From Desulforapulum autotrophicum HRM2 (GTDB lineage Bacteria > Desulfobacterota > Desulfobacteria > Desulfobacterales > Desulfobacteraceae): a stretch of 64,000 nt of DNA. Shown here piece after piece: positions 50,404 to 58,266 of the stretch (the stretch's first letter is position 1; each line of letters opens with the position of its first letter). Position numbers and translations under genes: made by a program. The notes under the pieces are model-generated. The model searched no databases. It saw only the letters and a list, made by a program, of their open reading frames with translations, and was not told the DNA's origin. Where the stretch lies: NCBI RefSeq assembly GCF_000020365.1, contig NC_012108.1, positions 3,348,001-3,412,000 on the forward strand. The letters run 5' to 3'.

Positions 50404-51942
50404 AAATGACTATTCATATTTAATTTCAACCTGCAACGGCAGTAAATAATATTTCTTTATCCACCATTTTTGATAAACAAAAACCCATGGGGCGCTGTCA
50501 CTAAATCTGACATCAAATTTTTTCAGATTAATATTTATGATATCTTGATCGATACTTATCTCACTATACTTTTTTAATTTATTATGATTATACATATGTA
50601 TCGAATAATTATTATAGTATCCAAGTACAATATACGAAGTATTTAGCAAAGCAGCCAACAGCAATACAGATATAATTCCTTTATTTAAGTTATAGTTAAC
50701 TAACCGTAATACATAAATGCTAAATACAATTATTAATATGATCGTTGGAAATAATGTTCTGTTTCCGGTTGGCAATGCTACAATCAAACTAAAATGTGAT
50801 GCCAAAATTCCAACGAACAATGAGATATAACAGGGATTTTTGTTTTCTAACAAATCAACAAACAGTGTATAACTTGTCATTATTATCAAAAAACAGAATA
50901 AAGCTTTTTGGATATCACTATTTGTACGTAAAACAACATAGCTATACATTATTATTGAAAACATATAAGCGAATGGCATTGTTAAATTCAGGAGGGAGTT
51001 CCCCTGACGTGATTTAGTATTTTTTAGTGAGATCAACATCAATGAAAATAAAAATATTGCTATAAACAATATCATTTTTTCATTAAATAACAAATCTATC
51101 TGTTGACCTAATCGGGTAATAGTTCTTTCAACAAATGGTGTTTTGAAAAAATCTCCAGATGAGGAGTGGCTTATTCTAAGTTTATTCCCTGGTGAGATTA
51201 TTAATATTACAAATCCTATGATCGACGACAAAACATAAAAAATATTTTCAAGACGTATTTTTTTTTTAATAAACAACTGAACTATCGTAGACATTAACAT
51301 AAAACTGACTATAGCTAAACCTACCTGTTCTTGTGAGCATCCGCCGATGAAAAACAATATAATAAATATTGCTTTTTTAATAACAGTGACTGGCTCATCT
51401 TTGAGCCAGAAATGAATTAAAAAAATCGCTAACACGCTAGTCCATAAATATCCTACGGATGCGGACGGCCAAAAGACACTTTCTCTCATTATCTCTAATG
51501 AGATTAACCCATACATTGAACTTGATATGATTAAGATTTTAACGTCAAAAGGTTCTTTTTCTTTCTTATTTATTCTGGCCAACATAATTAATACTGAAAA
51601 TACTATTATCGATTGTGTGATTTTAAAAAAAATTAAATCAAATTTTAAAAATGATATTAAAAAGAAATAGGATATTACTCTTCCTCCCCATCCAAAATAG
51701 TGCCATTTCAGATAGGTTAAAATATCAAAAAGGGAATATTGATTATGTTCAAAATTGAAATGGGGGAACCCAGGATGTTCTGCTCCATACGACAATGAAC
51801 CATACCCAAAATCATCGTGTGACATGACTATAAAATAATTTTGTAAAAAAATTATTAATCCGACTCCTAAAAAAGATATGATGTGTTTTTTACTTATTTT
51901 TTGTCGAATAGACATAATTATGATTCCTTTGCATTATCAAAT
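50404..51942. repeat. 1.54-kb duplicated segment, copy 1
   Basis: Direct repeat of 53490-55027, holding one DUF6056-like gene plus a few bases of its 5' and 3' flanks. Both copies start with AAATGACTATTCATATTT at one end and end TTTGCATTATCAAA at the other. The gtrB and gtrA genes lie between them. Confidence 0.85.
50410..51915 (-). CDS. Polytopic membrane protein, DUF6056-like, possible GT-C glycosyltransferase (copy 1)
   Basis: 501 residues, about ten to twelve membrane helices, and very AT-rich, unlike its neighbours. Right after helix 1 comes MSHDDFGYG, an acidic pair in the first outer loop as in GT-C enzymes (acidic residues before or after the first loop). Other conserved blocks: RESVFWPSASVGYLW and FIGGCSQEQVGLA. 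It differs from copy 2 by roughly one residue in eight. Placed after gtrA, where serotype-converting gtr clusters keep their third, variable glucosyltransferase gene; that role is therefore my inference. AAGGAA precedes the start. Confidence 0.72.
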   Translation of the reverse strand: MSIRQKISKKHIISFLGVGLIIFLQNYFIVMSHDDFGYGSLSYGAEHPGFPHFNFEHNQYSLFDILTYLKWHYFGWGGRVISYFFLISFLKFDLIFFKITQSIIVFSVLIMLARINKKEKEPFDVKILIISSSMYGLISLEIMRESVFWPSASVGYLWTSVLAIFLIHFWLKDEPVTVIKKAIFIILFFIGGCSQEQVGLAIVSFMLMSTIVQLFIKKKIRLENIFYVLSSIIGFVILIISPGNKLRISHSSSGDFFKTPFVERTITRLGQQIDLLFNEKMILFIAIFLFSLMLISLKNTKSRQGNSLLNLTMPFAYMFSIIMYSYVVLRTNSDIQKALFCFLIIMTSYTLFVDLLENKNPCYISLFVGILASHFSLIVALPTGNRTLFPTIILIIVFSIYVLRLVNYNLNKGIISVLLLAALLNTSYIVLGYYNNYSIHMYNHNKLKKYSEISIDQDIININLKKFDVRFSDSAPWVFVYQKWWIKKYYLLPLQVEIKYE

Positions 51943-52054
51943 TGAACTCTTGAGGAACTTCGATGTTCTCAGGAAACTGATAGCTGATCTAAACCTCATA
52001 TTCTTAAATTCAAGCTGGTACATTTTTTAGGAGTTCAAAAAAACTTTAAACAAC

Positions 52055-52462
52055 TCATCTCACCCCCGACTCTTTTTGATCGGCAAATGTCCAGGCCCGA
52101 TGTATAATAAAGGTTATCAGGGGAAGTAAAAAAGCCGTAAGGACAACTTTCAGGTAGAGGCTGAAATCTCCCAGCAGATGGGAAAATAAAACCGCCACAA
52201 GAAGTGACGACAGCTGAACGACTAAGTATCTCAGGGATTTCACAAGGGAGATATTGCTTTTGAATACCCACTTTGACTGGAAATAGTAGGAAAAATGGTA
52301 GGCCACAAAAAAACCAACCAGGTTGGAAACCAACAGGGACGGGTTGATAAACCGTATAAAGAGAGAAGCCACCAACACGTGGATTCCGGTTGAAACAAGA
52401 CCCACGACTCCATACCTGACAAGCTTAATTTTAAAACAGGGTGCAAACAGGGACACTGCCAT
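52055..52462 (-). CDS. gtrA: GtrA-like membrane flippase
   Basis: 135 residues from the ATG at 52462 (MAVSLFAPCFKIKLVRYGVVG); a longer frame upstream is the shadow of gtrB. Four membrane helices with the family blocks RYGVVGLVSTGIHVLVASL, NLVGFFVAYHFSYYFQSKWVF in pieces, and IHRAWTF. GtrA proteins move undecaprenyl-phosphate sugar across the inner membrane. It starts 4 bp after gtrB ends. Confidence 0.88.
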   Translation of the reverse strand: MAVSLFAPCFKIKLVRYGVVGLVSTGIHVLVASLFIRFINPSLLVSNLVGFFVAYHFSYYFQSKWVFKSNISLVKSLRYLVVQLSSLLVAVLFSHLLGDFSLYLKVVLTAFLLPLITFIIHRAWTFADQKESGVR

Positions 52463-52466
52463 GGGA

Positions 52467-53399
52467 TCAATACTCTTTATCAACAATATATTGGGGACGA
52501 TGTTTTGTCTCAAGGTAAATCCGGCCAAGATATTCACCCAGAACGCCGATGCCCATGAGCTGAACCCCGCCGAGAAAGAGAATGGAAACCAGCAAAGAGG
52601 CGTAACCGGGAAGATCGACCCCGAACACCAGGGTCCGCAAAATGATGTATGAACCGTAAACAAGGGAAATCAGGGCGATCAGGGAACCAATGTAGAGCCA
52701 GACCCGCAGGGGAACCGTACTGAAACTTGTAATCCCGTCAAGGGCAAAATTCCAGAGTCCCCATCCATGGAAACTTGTTTTGCCGGCCCTTCGTTTCTGG
52801 CGTTTATACGCCACAACACAGGTGTTGAAGCCCACCCAGGCAAAAATGCCCTTCATAAACCGTTGGTTTTCGGGCATCTGTTGAATGGCTTCCACTACCC
52901 TTCGAGTGATGAGTCGAAAGTCACCCACATTCTCGGGTATCTTCTGGTTGGATATTTTGTTGTGAAACCGATAATAAAGCTGGGCTGTCATCCGTTTCAA
53001 CAATCCGTCAGTGGAACGGTCCACCCTTTTGCCCACAACGACCTCATACCCCTCCCGCCACTTTTCAATGAAATCAATAATCAGTTCCGGGGGATCCTGT
53101 AGATCCGCATCAATGGGAACAATCACCTTTCCCCTTGCGTGATCAAGCCCAGCAGTCAGGGCCGCCTCTTTTCCAAAATTTCGGGAAAAATCAAGAATGC
53201 GCAGATTTGGATAAGATTTTTTTGCCAGAATCAGCTTTTCCAGAGTTCGGTCAAGGCTTCCGTCATTAACGCAAACGATCTCATAAGTCAAATCCAGGGT
53301 ATTAAGGACCTGATGGATCTTTTCCATAAAAAAATCAACCACCTCTTCCTCGTTAAAAAAGGGGCAGACGACGGATAGAACAATGGATTGGTCAGGCAT
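52467..53399 (-). CDS. gtrB: GtrB-like polyprenyl-phosphate glycosyltransferase
   Basis: 310 residues: GT2 domain with LSVVCPFFNEEEVVDFF, CVNDGSLDRTLEKL, the DxD-type VPIDADLQDPPELI and MTAQLYYRFHNKIS; then two C-terminal membrane helices (WLYIGSLIALISLVYGSYIIL and SLLVSILFLGGVQLMGIGVLG, the latter in parts), ending LGRIYLETKHRPQY, a standard GtrB close. Makes undecaprenyl-phosphate glucose (or similar), then flipped by GtrA. GC content is like the genome average, unlike the AT-rich genes on both sides. Confidence 0.92.
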   Translation of the reverse strand: MPDQSIVLSVVCPFFNEEEVVDFFMEKIHQVLNTLDLTYEIVCVNDGSLDRTLEKLILAKKSYPNLRILDFSRNFGKEAALTAGLDHARGKVIVPIDADLQDPPELIIDFIEKWREGYEVVVGKRVDRSTDGLLKRMTAQLYYRFHNKISNQKIPENVGDFRLITRRVVEAIQQMPENQRFMKGIFAWVGFNTCVVAYKRQKRRAGKTSFHGWGLWNFALDGITSFSTVPLRVWLYIGSLIALISLVYGSYIILRTLVFGVDLPGYASLLVSILFLGGVQLMGIGVLGEYLGRIYLETKHRPQYIVDKEY

Positions 53400-53489
53400 A
53401 AAATCTGCTATCCTTGTTAATAGGTTTTTAAAAAGTATTTTATACTACTTTCTTTAATTTGTATCCCTGCCTCATATCCCAAAATAGAG

Positions 53490-55027
53490 AAATGACTATT
53501 CATATTTAATTTCAACCTGCATCGGCAGTAAATAATATTTCTTTATCCACCATTGTTGATAATCACAAACCCATGGTGCGCAGTCTATAAATCTGTCATC
53601 AAATTTTTTAAGATCAATATTTGTTACATCTTGATAGACGCTTATCTCACTATACTTTTTTAGTCTGTTATGATTATACATATGTATCGGATAATTATTA
53701 TAATATCCAAGGACAATATGCGACGTATTTAACAAAGCAGACAACACCAATGCAGACATAATTCCTTTATTTAAGCTATAGTTAACTAACCGCAATACAT
53801 AGATGCTAAATACAATTATTAATATAATCGTTGGAAGTAATGTTCTCTCCCCAGTTAGCAATGTTACAATCAAACTAAAATGCGATGCCAAAATTCCAAC
53901 GACCAATGAGATATAACAGGGGTTTTTGCTTTCAAGCAAATCAACAAACAGCGTATAACCTGTCATTATTATCAAAAAACAGAATAAAATTTTTGGGATA
54001 TCAATGTTTTTATTTAAGATAACATAGCTATACATTATTATTGCAAAGATATAAACGGATGGCATTGTTAAATTGAGGCGGGAATTTCCCTTACGGGATT
54101 TAGTATTCCTTAACGAAATCAGCATCAATGAGAATAAAAATACTGTTATAAATAATAATGTTTTTTCATTAAATAACAAATCAATCTGTTGATCTAATCG
54201 GGTAAGGGTTCTTTCAACAAAGGGTAATTTGAAAAATTCTACAGCTGAGGGATGGCTCATTCTAGCTTTATTTCCTGGTGAGATTAGTAATATTACAAAT
54301 CCCATGATCGACGACAAAATATAGAAAATTTTTTCAAGATGTATTTTTTTTTTAGTAAACACCTGAACTATCGTATACATTAACATAAAACTGATTAGAG
54401 CTAAACCGACCTGCTCTTGTGAACATCCACCGATGAAAAACAATATAACAAATATTATTTTTTTAATAAAAACAATTGGCTCATCTTTTAGCCAAAAATG
54501 GATTAAAAAGATTGCTAACACGCTGGTCCATAGATATCCTACGGATGCGGACGGCCAGAAGACACTTTCTCTCATTATCTTTAATGAGATTAACCCATAC
54601 ATTGAACTTGATATGACTAATGTTTCAACATCAAACGGTTCTTTTTCTTTTCTATTTATTCTGGCCAACATAATTAATACTGAAAATACTATTATCGATT
54701 GTGCAATTTTAAAAAAAATTAAATCAAATCTTAAAAATGACGTTAAAAAAAAATAGGGTATTACTCTTCCTCCCCATCCGAAATAGTGCCATTTCAGATA
54801 GGTTAAAATATCAAAAAAGGAATACTGGTTATGTTCAAAATTAAAATCGGGGAACCCAGGGAACCCTGATCCATACGTCAATGAACCATACCCAAAATCA
54901 TCGTGTGACATGACTATAAAATAATTTTGTAAAAGAATTATTAATCCGACTACTATAAAGGAAATGATGTGTTTTCTGTTTATCTTTTGTTGAATAGACA
55001 TAATCATATTTCCTTTGCATTATCAAA
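53490..55027. repeat. 1.54-kb duplicated segment, copy 2
   Basis: Direct repeat of 50404-51942. Same orientation, same gene, edges nearly identical; scattered substitutions show the duplication is not brand new. No flanking insertion-sequence ends were found. Confidence 0.85.
53496..55001 (-). CDS. Polytopic membrane protein, DUF6056-like, possible GT-C glycosyltransferase (copy 2)
   Basis: 501 residues from the ATG at 55001, the position conserved with copy 1 and 8 bp after AAGGAA; an ATG two codons earlier is less likely. Same helices and motifs as copy 1, including MSHDDFGYG, RESVFWPSASVGYLW and FIGGCSQEQVGLA. Differences cluster in loops (for example TYGSGFPGFPDF against SYGAEHPGFPHF), which could change acceptor preference. 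Lies between a GT2 gene and gtrB. Confidence 0.72.
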   Translation of the reverse strand: MSIQQKINRKHIISFIVVGLIILLQNYFIVMSHDDFGYGSLTYGSGFPGFPDFNFEHNQYSFFDILTYLKWHYFGWGGRVIPYFFLTSFLRFDLIFFKIAQSIIVFSVLIMLARINRKEKEPFDVETLVISSSMYGLISLKIMRESVFWPSASVGYLWTSVLAIFLIHFWLKDEPIVFIKKIIFVILFFIGGCSQEQVGLALISFMLMYTIVQVFTKKKIHLEKIFYILSSIMGFVILLISPGNKARMSHPSAVEFFKLPFVERTLTRLDQQIDLLFNEKTLLFITVFLFSLMLISLRNTKSRKGNSRLNLTMPSVYIFAIIMYSYVILNKNIDIPKILFCFLIIMTGYTLFVDLLESKNPCYISLVVGILASHFSLIVTLLTGERTLLPTIILIIVFSIYVLRLVNYSLNKGIMSALVLSALLNTSHIVLGYYNNYPIHMYNHNRLKKYSEISVYQDVTNIDLKKFDDRFIDCAPWVCDYQQWWIKKYYLLPMQVEIKYE

Positions 55028-55066
55028 GGGTCATTATTCCTTGATAATGGGATCCGATACACTGCA

Positions 55067-55843
55067 TCATTTGGATTTATCATCAAAGGCCTGGGTATTG
55101 GCAAACACCTTAAACTTACATAAACCCGAAACCTGAAGAATATACTTTGTGACTACCCAGACACATTGAATACCGTATTTAAGACTTCTTTGAAAATTTA
55201 TGGATGAAGAATCCGGTTCATACCGCGTCGGTATGGGAATATCTCCAACACGAAACCCGCAGTAAATTGCCTGTGCAAGCAACTCAGTGTCGAAAATAAA
55301 ATCATCGGAATTACCATCAATATTTATCGTTTCAAGGACCTGTCTATTGTAAATTCGGAATCCAGAATGAAAATCACCAAGATTCTGCCCGAAACCAATA
55401 TTTTCGAATGTGGTAAGGAGTCTATTACTGATATATTTATACAAAGGCATGCCACCATCAAGGGTTTCCCTTCGAGTTCGAATTCTTGAGCCCATTACAA
55501 TATCACATATCTGTAATGTAATAAATCCCACCGCATATTGAATGACCCGGGGGTCGTACTGATAATCCGGATGCACCATCACCACAATATCTGCTCCCGA
55601 ATCCAGGGCCAGTTTATAACATGTTTTCTGATTGGCACCATATCCACGATTTTCCGGATGGGTCCGGACAATTGCACCGGGAAGGGTTGCGGCTACTTCA
55701 GAAGTATTATCATCACTTGCATCGTCAACCACGATAACCTGATCCACAATACCTTGAGACATGACATCATCATAGGTCTTGCGCAATGTGGCGGCTGCAT
55801 TAAAGGCGGGCATAACAACAACAATTTTTTTATCATTCAACAT
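55067..55843 (-). CDS. Glycosyltransferase family 2, dolichol-phosphate-mannose-synthase-like
   Basis: 258 residues from the ATG at 55843 (MLNDKKIVVVMPAFNAAATL); a TTG at 55867 could add eight. Motifs VIVVDDASDDNTSE, HPENRGYGANQKTCYKLA, the metal site VMVHPDYQYDP and FHSGFRIYNRQVLE. No C-terminal membrane helices, so it probably hands a sugar to a lipid or soluble acceptor. Lower GC than the early window. Upstream of DUF6056 copy 2. Confidence 0.85.
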   Translation of the reverse strand: MLNDKKIVVVMPAFNAAATLRKTYDDVMSQGIVDQVIVVDDASDDNTSEVAATLPGAIVRTHPENRGYGANQKTCYKLALDSGADIVVMVHPDYQYDPRVIQYAVGFITLQICDIVMGSRIRTRRETLDGGMPLYKYISNRLLTTFENIGFGQNLGDFHSGFRIYNRQVLETINIDGNSDDFIFDTELLAQAIYCGFRVGDIPIPTRYEPDSSSINFQRSLKYGIQCVWVVTKYILQVSGLCKFKVFANTQAFDDKSK

Positions 55844-55944
55844 AGTATCAACAATCCAGAGATCCAATAAATATTAAAACAAACATTAAAAAACACAATT
55901 TATACCAGAGACAGGTTAACGATTCATTTTAATATTGCCCTGTC

Positions 55945-57975
55945 CTATATTACTCCCAAGCCAACAAGAACAAAGGAAACCTTTCTTTGATCCTGGGACC
56001 CGTTGTCAAACTGACTCGGTTCAAACAGTTTGTCTGTAGATATTTCAAAAAACAATTCCTTTTTTTTCAACTGGTCAGAAGTCAGGTGAAATTGAAGTTT
56101 ATTGTACCCTTCAATTATTTTTGAGGCGCCAATGGAAACTCCATCAAGCTTTACCGACACTCTGTTTCCATAACCCTTCCAGGATTCCGGCAAATAACAT
56201 TCCAGCACAAATTGCCGTTTACCGTAAGTTTGCCGGACATAACCTGAAATATAATCGGTACACCATCCGTCCTCAGACACACCTTTAAACCGAGCCTTTT
56301 TAATTGATTCCTTATCGTAATAGCAAAGAGCCCCCTGTTTTGGGGAAAAACTTTTATTTAATTTCAGCACACTGTCACAGAATTCTTTGGGATTCCCATG
56401 GATGTCATAGATACCGTTTTCCTGTATTCTGTAATAAAGCTCAAATTCATCCACAATCAAATCCGAACCTTTATTGTCGATGTGTATCACACCATCAACG
56501 AATAACGGGATTTTCTCCACGGTAATCCTTTCGTACTTTTCTGTTTCAACTGCCACATGGGCTTCATGGATAGCAACACCATCTCTATCGATAATTTGAA
56601 TGTTCAAAGTTGAAGGCCGTCCATCAACACTCTTAGCCTTGAAGTTTAATGTAAAAAACAGGATATTTTTAAATTCAGGTGGGACATAAACACCAAATTT
56701 TATATGCTGCCTGAGCTTACCATGGTGGTTAAGCCGTAGGCTGCTCACATCTTCTTCCACGTTCAGCGTTGCGTTTTGAACGCTCCACCCCAGCAACTCT
56801 CTTTCAAAAGAACCGTTTTTAAATAAATTCCCCTTGACATCCTGCATGGCCCACAGGGCATAACCTATTGTTTCTTTTTTCAGTATGGGCTGGGCTTTAT
56901 CTATGAAAGCCGAGAGTTCTTCGGGTGCTATTCTTGTATTTTTCTTAAATTCCGGAGTGTTGTCAATGAAATTGAATTGATCCAGAAAGATCAAACTCTT
57001 TGTTTTGGACCTTACCCTCTCAACCAGGTATTGGAGCCTGAAAGCAGCATCGTCCGACGAGGAAAGATCACCACAATTTTCAGCGCCCAGGGCGGGTGTA
57101 TAATAGATAACAACTCGTTTGCCGCCAGTACTGTCAAAGGTTTCCCCGTGACAGACATACAATGAGCTGTCATTTGTGGGATCACAATCAGCTCTCACCT
57201 CCATGGACAAGTTGGGAAATATTTTTTGAGACTTAGCCATCAGGGTTGTCAAATACTGATCCCAGAATTCATGATACAAATGTATTGCCGGTGATGTGTA
57301 TTGGGGAATTGGAATTTTGCTGTAATTTGAAAAATCAGTGCCGTATTTACTGGAAATATCGCCCAGGGTATATTTTTTAAGATACTCCTGATAACCGGTT
57401 ACTGAAGCGGCATAGGTTCGCACCGCAATGGATTTATGTGCAAAATCAATAAGAAAAAAATCCTCCCACGACAAGAAAGCAAAGAGAAAATTATCATATC
57501 TACTTGAAATTTCATTTATCCGTCCAAGATAATCAAACCAGGCGTTTTGAACGGCTTTGTCAGAGGCAATTTGCAAGATACGATGATTGTGGTCTGGTGT
57601 ACTGTCAACGCCCACCTCATGGGCATATCCCACTCGAAGAATAACTTTCAACCCCGTTTCTTTTGACTTTTCAAAAAGAAATGCCAGCGACTCAAGATAT
57701 GCTTCAAAATATGATACAGGAGAAATAGTTTTTTGAAAACCAACCCATGGAACAACGACGATTATGGTATTAAAGCCGTTTTCTCTGATCCGCAAAAAAT
57801 CATCATGGACTTTGGATTCATCAAGATTGCTCCAAAAGGAAGGCGCCCAGGTTTCACCCGTATAGTGAGTTCCGATTATATACTCCTGGTAATCACCAGC
57901 TCCATTTGCATTAAATGGGCATAGAACGACATAGGAATACACAAACAACACTATTATTCGATGGAATAAATTCAT
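55945..57975 (-). CDS. Secreted glycosidase-like protein with C-terminal beta domain
   Basis: 676 residues from the ATG at 57975. Signal peptide (IIVLFVYSYVVLCPFNANG). Residues about 35-360 look like a TIM-barrel hydrolase of the GH5/GH42 type: WSNLDESKVHDDFLRIRENGFNTIIV in parts, VILRVGYAHEVG, FAFLSWEDFF (candidate acid), MEVRADCDPTND and SLIFLDQFNF. A beta-sandwich region (LLGWSVQNATLNVEEDV) follows. The last 110 residues form a domain with DGW near its start, LFEPSQFDN and DQRKVSFVLVGLGV at its end. This domain also occurs on the radical SAM protein below. It may trim or bind the cluster's glycan. Specific substrate unknown. Confidence 0.65.
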   Translation of the reverse strand: MNLFHRIIVLFVYSYVVLCPFNANGAGDYQEYIIGTHYTGETWAPSFWSNLDESKVHDDFLRIRENGFNTIIVVVPWVGFQKTISPVSYFEAYLESLAFLFEKSKETGLKVILRVGYAHEVGVDSTPDHNHRILQIASDKAVQNAWFDYLGRINEISSRYDNFLFAFLSWEDFFLIDFAHKSIAVRTYAASVTGYQEYLKKYTLGDISSKYGTDFSNYSKIPIPQYTSPAIHLYHEFWDQYLTTLMAKSQKIFPNLSMEVRADCDPTNDSSLYVCHGETFDSTGGKRVVIYYTPALGAENCGDLSSSDDAAFRLQYLVERVRSKTKSLIFLDQFNFIDNTPEFKKNTRIAPEELSAFIDKAQPILKKETIGYALWAMQDVKGNLFKNGSFERELLGWSVQNATLNVEEDVSSLRLNHHGKLRQHIKFGVYVPPEFKNILFFTLNFKAKSVDGRPSTLNIQIIDRDGVAIHEAHVAVETEKYERITVEKIPLFVDGVIHIDNKGSDLIVDEFELYYRIQENGIYDIHGNPKEFCDSVLKLNKSFSPKQGALCYYDKESIKKARFKGVSEDGWCTDYISGYVRQTYGKRQFVLECYLPESWKGYGNRVSVKLDGVSIGASKIIEGYNKLQFHLTSDQLKKKELFFEISTDKLFEPSQFDNGSQDQRKVSFVLVGLGVI

Positions 57976-58266
57976 GTACACGTTTCAGTCACACACCCAG
58001 GTTGATGTATTATCAAAGACAACTCCCGATCATCTCCATTACCCGTTACTTAAGGGGCTCAGAAATAAATAATTCCTCAATCTTGCTTGCCTTTCAGCTC
58101 GTCTTCTGCGTTGCATCAAAGGGCACATATTTCAATATGCTCCCTTTGATACGCCTTGAATATGAGCTGAAATCCTACGCCATATTTGTGGGATTATTTA
58201 CATCTGAGTCCCTAACAGCCCAAACCGATTATCAGGAAAATCATTCAGATTAATTTTACTACTAAA
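57976..58266. other. Gap between the glycosidase-like and radical SAM genes
   Basis: Filled mainly by the family C element at 58050-58215. No gene or clear terminator otherwise. Confidence 0.5.
58050..58215. repeat. 166-bp MITE-like repeat family C, copy 2
   Basis: Ends TTAAGGGGCTCAGAAAT and, inverted, TTAGGGACTCAGATG. The centre GGGCACATATTTCAATATGC is the reverse complement of the centre of copy 1, with AACGCAGAAGAC-type sequence beside it. Same 166-bp length as copy 1, opposite orientation; roughly three quarters identical in the core. Confidence 0.8.

Noticed and set aside
52462-52663. N-terminal extension of gtrA
   Set aside because: The extra 67 residues are read from the gtrB coding region in another frame; the ATG at 52462 matches the usual GtrA start.
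57915-58253. 112-residue plus-strand ORF
   Set aside because: It spans the start of the glycosidase-like gene and the second family C element.
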